Shown: positions 56,824 through 63,896 of the stretch, in pieces
How the letters are laid out: every line of letters starts with the position of its first letter
How positions within the stretch are numbered: the stretch's first letter is position 1
NCBI RefSeq assembly: GCF_002744715.1
Contig: NZ_KZ319377.1
Coordinates: 36,255 to 100,254 of the forward strand
Direction: 5' to 3'
Origin: Marinobacter profundi
GTDB lineage: Bacteria; Pseudomonadota; Gammaproteobacteria; Pseudomonadales; Oleiphilaceae
Length of the DNA stretch: 64,000 bases
Made by a program: the position numbers and the translations under genes
Notes under the pieces: model-generated
Databases searched by the model: none
The model's input: only the letters and a program-made list of their open reading frames with translations
Told to the model about the DNA's origin: nothing

Positions 56824-56852
56824 TCAGCAGTCCCTCTAATAGTCTAGTTGAG

Positions 56853-56900
56853 CTGATCTGTGCCGGAATATCTGTTTTACAGATCTTCGGCACAGATCAG
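56853..56900 (+). terminator. Long hairpin between permease and decarboxylase genes
   Basis: Arms CTGATCTGTGCCG and CGGCACAGATCAG pair perfectly; an inner stem ATCTGT-TTT-ACAGAT continues after a small internal loop, 48 bp in total. No T-run follows, so it may protect the upstream transcript or attenuate rather than stop transcription. Confidence 0.65.
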
Positions 56901-56956
56901 CCACATCCAACCACTCAAGAGGTTAGCAGGTTCGCTTTATCCTCAGAAGGTATTCC

Positions 56957-57805
56957 ATGACAGCATTTTCCAACCTTCTTAATGAAACTCAGAGCTACGA
57001 AATCTTAGCTTCAGTCCATTACCCAATCGCTGCCCGGATGGCAGTTGACCTCGGCTTCAAATATGGAATGGTAGGGGGATCCGTGGCTTCTTTGAGCATG
57101 TTGGGAACACCTGACCTTATGTTGCTCACCTCCACAGAGCTCTGCGACCTGGTAAAACGCACGAGCCAGTCATCGAGCTTGAAAATCATAGTGGACGGAG
57201 ATGCGGGCTATGGAAATGCCCTCAATACGATGCGCACTGTCGTGGAGCTGGAAATGGCGGGAGCCACTGCCGTCACAATCGAGGATACGAATTTACCCAT
57301 TGCGTACAGACAAACAAAGACCAAACTAATTTCGCAGCAGGAGCAAATTGATAAACTGTCCGCTGCGCTCGATGCCAGACGTTCTGATAGTTTCGGCATA
57401 ATCGCGAGAACGCAGATCGTTTCTGGTGAAGACATTGGGGCGGTGGCAGAAAGAGTCTTTCAGTATTCTGAGGTTGGTGTCGATGGTATATGTCTCGCTG
57501 GCGTGAATGATCCCGAGCAGTTGGAGTTGATATCAACAGCCAGCAGTAAGCCAAAGATGCTAATTAACTACGGTAGAAAAAATACACTCACGGAAGAGAT
57601 GTACTCAAGGTTCAATATCAAGCTCCTCTTGAATGGTCATTCACCTTTTGAGTCATCAATTGTTGCCACCTATCACGCGTTGTCGGAATTGTCTGGCCGT
57701 ACGCCTTCAGATAATGAACTTCATTATAAATCATTAATTGGACGGTACACAGAAGAAAGATGGTTTGATAGTTCACTGAAACGGTACTTGCGGATATTCG
57801 GATAG
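56957..57805 (+). CDS. Oxaloacetate decarboxylase, PEP mutase/isocitrate lyase superfamily
   Basis: A 282-residue enzyme of the isocitrate lyase/PEP mutase superfamily. It tracks Pseudomonas PA4872, a proven oxaloacetate decarboxylase: LGFKYGMVGGSVASLSMLG, VDGDAGYGNALNTMRTVVE (metal site), AVTIEDTNLP, IIARTQ and ADGICL-like VDGICLAGV. Placed after ttdAB, it would turn the oxaloacetate formed from tartrate into pyruvate and CO2. The His of DADHGYG in PA4872 is Ala here. Related lyases (dimethylmalate lyase, CPEP mutase) are less likely. Confidence 0.82.
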   Translation: MTAFSNLLNETQSYEILASVHYPIAARMAVDLGFKYGMVGGSVASLSMLGTPDLMLLTSTELCDLVKRTSQSSSLKIIVDGDAGYGNALNTMRTVVELEMAGATAVTIEDTNLPIAYRQTKTKLISQQEQIDKLSAALDARRSDSFGIIARTQIVSGEDIGAVAERVFQYSEVGVDGICLAGVNDPEQLELISTASSKPKMLINYGRKNTLTEEMYSRFNIKLLLNGHSPFESSIVATYHALSELSGRTPSDNELHYKSLIGRYTEERWFDSSLKRYLRIFG

Positions 57806-58104
57806 AATTAAGTAAAAGATTTTGAATCCCTATCTTTTCTAGTTCATGAACGTTCTTCCAAATCTCAAATATGAACTAAGTCATGGAATTGAACAATTGA
57901 AATATAATTGTTATTTAGCGATGGTAATTTTGCTGAACTTTAAACTGCGCATGAGGAAATAGGCCAGGAGTTTATAGTGGACCGATGTAAGTCCAGTTCG
58001 CTTCAATTTAGGATTGGAGGAGCCTGATCGAAACCCGAGGGTAATCATCGACTGGAGCTGGCAGCGTCTGCAGCACCCAGGGACGAAGGAGAAAAGTTAC
58101 GCAC
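57806..58104. other. Intergenic region between tartrate locus and recombinase module
   Basis: About 300 bp, AT-rich on the left, with no gene. From 57997 to the recombinase stop it forms the tail of the repeated recombinase module. A GTTACGC motif lies at 58096-58102, three bases beyond the recombinase stop codon. Confidence 0.7.
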
Positions 58105-58209
58105 TTAGATCTCAATGCTCTCAGCGATCTCCAGAGCATCCTCCACCTCGACACCAAGGTATCTCACGGTACTGGACATATTTGTGTGTCCCAGTAGCAA
58201 CTGTACAGC
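57997..58209 (-). repeat. Recombinase module repeat, left copy
   Basis: This segment, which spans the recombinase 3' end and a ~110-bp tail, recurs at 63786-64000. The blocks CCTGATCGAAACCCGAGGGT and CTGGCAGC, the GTTACGC after the stop and a TTCGCTT at the outer end are shared. The copies are about 85% identical with small indels in the tail. Confidence 0.88.
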
Positions 58210-58719
58210 TCGAAGGTTTTTTGTCTTCTTGTAGATCAATGTCGCTTTGCTCCGTCTCATTGAGTGGGTGGCATAGACAGAAGGATCCAGTCCAATGCTG
58301 GTTATCCACTTCTTGACGATACGGGCGTATTGATGAGTAGTGATGTGGTCAAACTTTCTGATTCGGCTCGGCCACAGATAATCCATACCCGAAAGGTGGC
58401 GAGACTCAATCCATGCTTCGACCGATTCACGCGTTTTTTTGGTTATCTCAAACTGAACAGGCTGACTGGTTTTCTGCTGAATGACTTGCGCCCGATCCAA
58501 AACCTCTCCGTTTCTGGAAATATCTCGAACCAGGAGCTTCACCATATCGCAAGACCGGAGTTTGCAATCAATCGCCATGTTGAACATCGCCAGCTCGCGG
58601 ATGTTATTTGCAATCTCCAACCGAATGCGGATAGCCCATATTTGTTCGAGTTTGAGCGGTAGTTTCTGGCCTACGAGCTTTCCCTTATTCCAGGGAGTTT
58701 TGCTGATGGGAAATGTCAT
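58105..58719 (-). CDS. Short tyrosine recombinase (FimB-sized, catalytic domain only)
   Basis: A 204-residue tyrosine recombinase lacking the N-terminal core-binding domain of phage integrases and IntI, as in FimB/FimE. Catalytic residues are complete: R55 (LRSCD), K83 (QQKTSQ), H152 and R155 (THSMRRS), H178 (LLGHTN) and Y187 (TVRYLG). It likely cuts and rejoins DNA at sites near its own gene. The conserved tail downstream and a second gene copy at the right edge suggest a self-linked target. The RBS region lies in a CCCTC-TTTG-GAGGG hairpin (58727-58740). Not an integron integrase: too short and without the IntI-specific patch. Confidence 0.85.
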   Translation of the reverse strand: MTFPISKTPWNKGKLVGQKLPLKLEQIWAIRIRLEIANNIRELAMFNMAIDCKLRSCDMVKLLVRDISRNGEVLDRAQVIQQKTSQPVQFEITKKTRESVEAWIESRHLSGMDYLWPSRIRKFDHITTHQYARIVKKWITSIGLDPSVYATHSMRRSKATLIYKKTKNLRAVQLLLGHTNMSSTVRYLGVEVEDALEIAESIEI

Positions 58720-58903
58720 GATGCAGCCCTCTTTGGAGGGGAAGGGCCTATAAGTATGGTCCAGAAGAGTGTTTTCTGCTGCTGCGACTGTCGTGAGGCT
58801 AACCGTGGTCTTGAATAGCGAGCCCGGAGAAGCCCGCCCCGAAGGACGGACTCCGGCGATCGCGACTTACGTGCAGACAGACTAGAACGGTGATGAGCGA
58901 AGC
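58720..58903. other. Leader of recombinase gene with GC-rich hairpin
   Basis: CCGGAG (58824-58829) and CTCCGG (58851-58856) enclose a further CCG/CGG pairing. This GC-rich structure stands out in low-GC DNA between higA and the recombinase start. It may be a terminator for higBA or a structured recombination site; there is no T-tract. Confidence 0.45.
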
Positions 58904-59218
58904 TCAGGCAGCCTCATGATCAGGCTTGCGAGGCGTAATCAGTTTATTGATTTGATCGGATTTCTCCGCACGGGCTCGGCGCAGATCGTAATCGGTCTGC
59001 AGATTGAGCCAAAACTGCTCAGTAGTCCCAAAGTAACGAGCCAAACGCATGGCCGTATCCGCGGTCACACCACGACGCTCGCGAACAATTTCGTTCAGGC
59101 GCTGTGCAGGAACATAAAGTTCTTTTGAAAGCGCATTCACACTCATGCCAAGAGGCTTAAGGTAATCCTCAAGTAAAATCTCTCCTGGATGGATAGGGCG
59201 CATACCTACAGTAACCAT
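58904..59218 (-). CDS. higA: HigA-type antitoxin
   Basis: A 104-residue antitoxin and autorepressor with the HigA/VapI opening MRPIHPGEILLEDYLKPLGM and a Cro/C1 helix-turn-helix (SVNALSKELYVPAQRLNEIV), then TEQFWLNLQTDYDL. It neutralises HigB and represses the operon. It lies 12 bp after higB, the reverse of most TA orders and typical for higBA. RBS GAGGAGG is strong. Confidence 0.92.
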   Translation of the reverse strand: MVTVGMRPIHPGEILLEDYLKPLGMSVNALSKELYVPAQRLNEIVRERRGVTADTAMRLARYFGTTEQFWLNLQTDYDLRRARAEKSDQINKLITPRKPDHEAA

Positions 59219-59230
59219 TGCGCGACCTCC

Positions 59231-59509
59231 TCAGTGATAATCAACAATCTCGACATCTTCCGCCCCTTCGTCTGTCCAGCGGAAACACACTCGCCACTGG
59301 TCATTGATCCGGATACTGTATTGCCCCTCTCTGTCTCCAGAAAGCTGCTCTAGTCTGTTCCCGGGCGGCGACTTCAGATCCTTGAGAGCTTCAGCACTTA
59401 GAAGCTGTTGCAGTTTCCGCTCTGCCGGTCTTTGAATCGCACTGAAACGTCGAGTCCGACCGGTTTCAACCAGCTTCTGAGTGTGCTTGCACTTAAAGCT
59501 CTTGATCAT
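59231..59509 (-). CDS. higB: HigB-type mRNA interferase toxin
   Basis: A 92-residue RelE-superfamily toxin that cleaves mRNA on the ribosome. [19 protein letters not shown], the [20 protein letters not shown] block and WRVCFRW are HigB markers. It is first in the pair, read from a dyad-rich promoter at 59524-59545. Such pairs often stabilise mobile islands and are common integron cassettes. Confidence 0.92.
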   Translation of the reverse strand: MIKSFKCKHTQKLVETGRTRRFSAIQRPAERKLQQLLSAEALKDLKSPPGNRLEQLSGDREGQYSIRINDQWRVCFRWTDEGAEDVEIVDYH

Positions 59510-59523
59510 AGCTGCTCACTTTA

Positions 59524-59545
59524 TCACGTTACACGTTAAACGTGA
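59524..59545 (-). promoter_or_regulatory. Candidate HigA operator
   Basis: CACGTT-A-AACGTG (59532-59544) is a perfect 13-bp palindrome and TCACGTT/AACGTGA (59524-59530, 59539-59545) forms a second, overlapping dyad. They lie 15-36 bp before the higB start, where HigA would bind. Confidence 0.65.
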
Positions 59546-59802
59546 AATTCGTTTTCACTTTTCATGAGTACTGAATCGGTGATTCGCTCACCGAAAGCAC
59601 TACAGCGTACCAAGAATATGCATCAGTTGATCGCGGTAAGGATGCAGCTAGACTTTCGCCGTCCGGTCGCAAAGCGAACATTAACACTGCGAGATTAACC
59701 CAGCTGTTCTCGTTCTTTTTCAAATCTAGAAAAATCTCTCTAAATTTTCGGTAAAGGATTCGTGACTCTTCATGCCTACCTACGACTGCACCTTTTTGGA
59801 TC
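59546..59802. other. Spacer between higB and first HEPN gene
   Basis: No gene is seen. GGTCGCAAAGCGAACATT (59665-59682) nearly repeats GGTCGCAAAGCGAATATT at 50730 and resembles the sequence before the site at 61239. No clear second half of a site follows, so this may be a decayed copy. Confidence 0.45.
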
Positions 59803-60945
59803 TCAAGGTTTATCTATATCGGCTGGTGGGATGATCGAGTTGAATTGCTCATGAGCGTTATTAAACATTCGACTTAGAATACTTAAAAATCGATGGACAT
59901 CCTCCCGAGTTTCACGCAATTCTTGACCAATTCGAACATTGGTGTCACCAGAATCGTTGATATATTTTTGATCCACAATACTTCCTTTGTGTTCGTGAAG
60001 ATGTCTGCGATGGAACATCTTTTCAGCATAGGTGATATCAGTTGCGCTCATGTCACGGCATAGCGTGATGTCTAGACAATCCTGGAAGGATTCCCTTACA
60101 AACTTCAGATCATGAAAGGCCTGCTTGCCTAGTTGATTGCGACGTCGAGGAGTCATTGGAACGAGGTGTAAGATCTGTTCAACAAACTGTCGAATAAACG
60201 AATCGAATAACGCTACGCCGCTTCTCAAAGCTGTGGATAGACTTCCTCCATTGTTAATGCTGTTCCTGATTTCTTCGATCTCTTCACTAGCGATCTGCGA
60301 ATCATTTCTGACTCCACACGTCGAGCAGTATGCGTATCGACCGAGAACATCATTAAAATGGCCACACCGATAGCAATGAAATTTCTTTTGCTGAGATTCT
60401 TCTGAAAGGTAGAAATCAGGCTTTTCAGGGCTGGCTACCGCGTCAGCGACTGAGTCAAGATCGATTTCAACTTCTTTCTGTTCATTAGGTGCCAAACCAC
60501 TAAGAGCTGACTCCGTAGCATCGTTCAAAGTCTTAACGTAATGGCCAACGTAGGTTTTCTGTGCGTCGGAAAGGCATGAGCTAATTTGCAGCGCGACACC
60601 GCAGTAGGGGCAAAAGTTAGGGTAAGGGTTACTCCTCCAGTATCTGTCGCAGTTTGAGCATTTGTGCCCAAAATGACCTTCGCTGTCTGACCCTATTATT
60701 ACGGGGACGCATCCCTGGAAGGGTGGTGGACTCCATGGTTGCCCCAAACCAGCAAAAAAGAGTGGGCATACGGCCAAACCATTGTCTAGGGCATATACAC
60801 CAGCAAGTGCGGCGGGGTTAGGGCGTTGGCTAGCCCACTTTATGCTTGAGAGAAGTTGCCCGTTCCCATCCTTCCTGAAAATGAAGGTTATTTTTCCCCC
60901 GCAATGGCCTACTTCTTTAAAATCTATGTTTTGCCCTGCGTTCAT
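59803..60945 (-). CDS. Double zinc-ribbon HEPN-motif protein
   Basis: A 380-residue protein, not in a family I can name. Two zinc ribbons are clear: C96, C99, C112, C115 and C191, C194, C207, C210. The C-terminal helical domain has RHLHEH (R314-H319), the Rx4H motif of HEPN ribonucleases, followed by GSIVDQKYINDSGD. This C-terminal block matches the protein at 62528-63532 (RHLLAH, GIVDERYIEKSGD), so the two are paralogues. RNA cleavage in a defence or toxin role is a family-based inference. The start lacks a strong RBS. Confidence 0.72.
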   Translation of the reverse strand: MNAGQNIDFKEVGHCGGKITFIFRKDGNGQLLSSIKWASQRPNPAALAGVYALDNGLAVCPLFFAGLGQPWSPPPFQGCVPVIIGSDSEGHFGHKCSNCDRYWRSNPYPNFCPYCGVALQISSCLSDAQKTYVGHYVKTLNDATESALSGLAPNEQKEVEIDLDSVADAVASPEKPDFYLSEESQQKKFHCYRCGHFNDVLGRYAYCSTCGVRNDSQIASEEIEEIRNSINNGGSLSTALRSGVALFDSFIRQFVEQILHLVPMTPRRRNQLGKQAFHDLKFVRESFQDCLDITLCRDMSATDITYAEKMFHRRHLHEHKGSIVDQKYINDSGDTNVRIGQELRETREDVHRFLSILSRMFNNAHEQFNSIIPPADIDKP

Positions 60946-61321
60946 TTGATCAAACCGATTTATAGAAAATGGAGGGTTTTAGCGCTGCATAGCAACACGC
61001 AAGTTTGGTGTTAGCGGCGCTTGCAAGGGTTCTTCGCTTACGATGCTACCTCAATCCGGTTACTCGATTCGTCCAGTCTAGGGTCGCGTTTTGATCTTTC
61101 AGCTCGATATCCCATCGTCTTCTTGAAATTCCATGCGCTCCTTTGGTAACCCTTGGTAGTTTCAATCATTGCGTTTGCTGCTTTTATCTACTCTTTGTGA
61201 AGGCTTCGTGGGTCAAAAAGCGAATACTTAAACACCGTGCGTAACGGGCCGGTGTGTGGGGCGCAGAAGATCAAACGGGGCACGTTGACGCTTATTTTAT
61301 GCCATCCCCTCACTAGGCAGG
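60946..61321. other. Non-coding spacer holding a candidate site
   Basis: A 376-bp gap without a supported gene. GCAACAC and GTGTTAGC (60989-61013) form an imperfect dyad with one unpaired A. The 52-bp element at 61239-61290 lies at the right end, close to the stop of the next gene. Confidence 0.6.
61239..61290 (-). repeat. 52-bp cassette-end element, copy 1
   Basis: On the minus strand it starts with CGTCAACG and ends with CGTTACGC, 52 bp overall, and begins 31 bp beyond the stop of the HEPN gene at 61322. The ends pair as an inverted repeat with one unpaired C. It shares 38 of 52 positions with copy 2 at 62470. Confidence 0.65.
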
Positions 61322-62425
61322 TCAAATCTTGATCAACTGGATGTCATCGTATGTTTCAATTTCGTCCTTCCATTCGCTGAATCCTGGAAGAGGAATTAAG
61401 CTCCGCCAATGAGAAGCTGAGCCTTCTGCAACATTCTTATAGTTGGTTACAGTCGCCATGGATGAGCCAGGTCGCTTCTCTCCATCCAAATATCTGATGA
61501 TCAACTGTTTGTCATACTCGTGCCCCTTCAGAGTAGCAATTAAAGAAAGTAAACCGGAAACAGCGATGAGCGCTGACTTTGCCGCGTCGCGCGAAGGTGT
61601 TTTCCCGGTATGTTGAAATTCGTTTCGCTCGGATCTCGCAGAATTTAGATGGCGATACAAATCGTCATCGAGGACTCCAAGGCTAAACAATAACTCAACC
61701 CGATGCGCCAGATTCCACTGTTGGGACTCCAAGAATTTCCTTCGTTTTGGAATGGAACCGCCTTTGGCATTCTCCACTATCTTTTCCTGCCAAAGATGCT
61801 CGACCGTTTGTTCGATTGAAATCCACGCGTGGGTTAATGACTCTCGCAACTGCCCAGTTAGGTAGTAGGTAAATGCGGTGGTAAACAGAGTAGGTGACAA
61901 CGTTGGAACCAAAGCCAATACTTCATTGCCTACCCTATAGGAAGACTCAAAATCATCCGCCAATATTTGAGGTGGATTATAAAGTTTAATGGTGAAGAAG
62001 CTTCCAGCTCCCTGCTCACCGATAGCACGGTGCAGTTCAGCATTGTCCCCCAAGGGATGCTCATGACGGTAATAGCCACAATTTGCTAGATGCCCAAATG
62101 ACAAATCAGAAGGTGAAACTGCCTCAATGTATAGGCCTCCGATAAAACAAGCAGCAATCACACGATTGAATTCATCAAGAGCCTTATCAGGATCGGCATA
62201 ATCCTTTATGAGAGGAAGTATAAGGCTGCCGTCATACCCTAGTCCCAGCGTAAACGGTTCTGTCAGATTAACGTCGATGAAACGAGTTGCTCGATGCAGC
62301 TTGACGTAGTTGTAAGTCGAGCGATTGACCTGTTCCGTCGTGCATTCCCATGTGTCGCTTTCATCTCGAAGAATCAACCTGAAGGGCTTCGGATTGGCAA
62401 TGATCACCGCTTGCCTCTCACCCAT
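61322..62425 (-). CDS. HEPN-motif protein with unknown N-terminal domain
   Basis: A 367-residue protein. The N-terminal ~190 residues are alpha/beta in character and unrecognised. The C-terminal part is helical: THAWISIEQTVEHLWQEKI, then SARSERNEFQHTGK, where R267-H272 forms an RNxxxH motif, the classic HEPN ribonuclease signature. It may be a toxin or antiviral RNase. The ATG at 62425 has GAGGAGG upstream and replaces a TTG nine codons earlier. Single gene between two 52-bp elements, like a cassette. Confidence 0.7.
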   Translation of the reverse strand: MGERQAVIIANPKPFRLILRDESDTWECTTEQVNRSTYNYVKLHRATRFIDVNLTEPFTLGLGYDGSLILPLIKDYADPDKALDEFNRVIAACFIGGLYIEAVSPSDLSFGHLANCGYYRHEHPLGDNAELHRAIGEQGAGSFFTIKLYNPPQILADDFESSYRVGNEVLALVPTLSPTLFTTAFTYYLTGQLRESLTHAWISIEQTVEHLWQEKIVENAKGGSIPKRRKFLESQQWNLAHRVELLFSLGVLDDDLYRHLNSARSERNEFQHTGKTPSRDAAKSALIAVSGLLSLIATLKGHEYDKQLIIRYLDGEKRPGSSMATVTNYKNVAEGSASHWRSLIPLPGFSEWKDEIETYDDIQLIKI

Positions 62426-62469
62426 CCCGGACCTCCTCAATTTCGTTGTCAACGATTAGAATACCGCTG

Positions 62470-62521
62470 GCGTAACGAGCCTATTTGTGGACGTCAGCGG
62501 AACAAAAGGGTCCCGTTGACG
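62470..62521 (-). repeat. 52-bp cassette-end element, copy 2
   Basis: Identical in length to copy 1 and with the same terminal octamers (CGTCAACG and CGTTACGC on the minus strand). It begins six bases after the stop of the zinc-ribbon HEPN gene at 62528 and ends 45 bp before the start of the next gene. Interior conserved blocks are CCC, TTTG, CTG, CCACA and GGC. Confidence 0.65.
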
Positions 62522-62527
62522 TATTTA

Positions 62528-63532
62528 TTACGCATTTTGGCAGCTTCGCTCGATACCCTCTGAAAGCTTCCGTAAAGCTGCCATCAGAAACTCGATATCA
62601 TGTTCTCGTATTACTATCCTCTGGCCGGTTTTGTAAGTGGAATCCCCTGACTTTTCGATATATCGCTCATCGACAATCCCTTCATTGTGCGCGAGCAAGT
62701 GTCTCTTCTGATACAAAATCGATAGCTTTGCGAGTTCTTCATCGGTGAGCCAATATTGAAAGCTTTTCTGTATGGCTCGCTCCCATAGAGAGCTGGCCTG
62801 ATCTAGCCGCTGGAAGGCATTGAAAGGAGCATCGCCGAATTGAGAATACAGCCCCTCACAGTATTTTTGAAACGCGACAACGCCATCAGATATGCAGGTT
62901 TCAAGCATTGATCTGCACGTAAGCTCCGCTTCATCAGCTCCAACTGAGTCAGATAGCGTTGTTCTTACCAAATCAACGTTATCTTTTTTCGCTTTGATTT
63001 TGCGAAGCGAATCTGAAAATGTTCTTGTTACGGAATTGTGACCGCATCCAGGGCAGAAATAGGCACTACCAACAACCGCGAACCTCGAACTACATTCTTC
63101 GCATTGAATTTCGAGCTGCATTAGCTCTGCTGCTTTTGCCGGTATGGTATGCGTACGGTATGAACCGCCACTCACTTTCATCGACATCGAGACAAAGCTA
63201 TTTTTTGGTTGTTGCCGATTGAACTTACGCGCCCCAGAACGCAAAGCATTGTTTATTTTCCCTTGGACTACCGCCAACGCCTCTGTTTGAGCGTGCTCAA
63301 CTTGGGCCTTAGTGAACCACTGATCTGCTGGAGCTTCGTGTCTACACATCGGGCACCAAACAGCTTCATCCTTAAAAATATCCCCCCAATCCTGTTCATT
63401 CACTTTAAAGATGAATTCACATTCCTCCGAGGGACACTGCTTATCAATGTAACCCTTCTCGTCTGCTTGAATTTCGGTGGAGACTCCTTGGCCATTCAAA
63501 CGTTCCATCTCTTTAATTAGATCTTCGAACAT
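62528..63532 (-). CDS. Double zinc-ribbon HEPN-motif protein, paralogue
   Basis: A 334-residue protein with zinc-binding sets C33, C38, C60, C63 and C144, C147, C160, C163, then a helical C-terminal domain with RHLLAH (R277-H282), an Rx4H HEPN motif, and NEGIVDERYIEKSGD. Layout and C-terminal sequence match the gene at 59803. The zinc ribbons may bind nucleic acid and the HEPN part may cut RNA; both are inferred. GAGGTGG precedes the ATG at 63532. Confidence 0.73.
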   Translation of the reverse strand: MFEDLIKEMERLNGQGVSTEIQADEKGYIDKQCPSEECEFIFKVNEQDWGDIFKDEAVWCPMCRHEAPADQWFTKAQVEHAQTEALAVVQGKINNALRSGARKFNRQQPKNSFVSMSMKVSGGSYRTHTIPAKAAELMQLEIQCEECSSRFAVVGSAYFCPGCGHNSVTRTFSDSLRKIKAKKDNVDLVRTTLSDSVGADEAELTCRSMLETCISDGVVAFQKYCEGLYSQFGDAPFNAFQRLDQASSLWERAIQKSFQYWLTDEELAKLSILYQKRHLLAHNEGIVDERYIEKSGDSTYKTGQRIVIREHDIEFLMAALRKLSEGIERSCQNA

Positions 63533-63896
63533 AGTGCCACCTCGAAAATGATGCGTAACAGCTATTAAGCAGCGCCTTTATCATTGCAGAAATTTGACTA
63601 CGCCATTGTCACTGACTTTGAACCATCAATAACGCTGCACATCAACCCATAAAACAATAGCTTAGCCGAGCACGGACACGTCTGCCATGTAATCATTCAG
63701 CCTCTGCAAGTTGCTCGGACAGTCATAATGGATAAAAGGGCTGTGATTAGCTTGGAGTCCCTGGAGAAAAGCCCTGACTCGAATGTTCGCTTTTGTTTAG
63801 CGACTGGAGGAACCTGATCGAAACCCGAGGGTGATCATCGACCGGGGCTGGCAGCATCTGCGGCATCCACAGGGACCAAGGACACAAGTTACGCAA
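63533..63896. other. Non-coding spacer before second recombinase copy
   Basis: A 364-bp gap with no gene. A possible third site reads GCGTAACA (63553-63560) to TTTGACTA (ending 63600), with a poorly conserved interior. From 63786 it becomes the tail of the second recombinase module. Confidence 0.55.

Noticed and set aside
58105..58719. Recombinase as an integron integrase (IntI)
   Set aside because: At 204 residues it lacks the N-terminal domain and the IntI-specific insertion. It fits FimB-like, catalytic-domain-only recombinases better.
60985..61020. GCAACAC/GTGTTAGC dyad as another attC site
   Set aside because: It does not share ends or length with the 52-bp elements and is not placed at a gene stop. 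Kept only as a note in the spacer.
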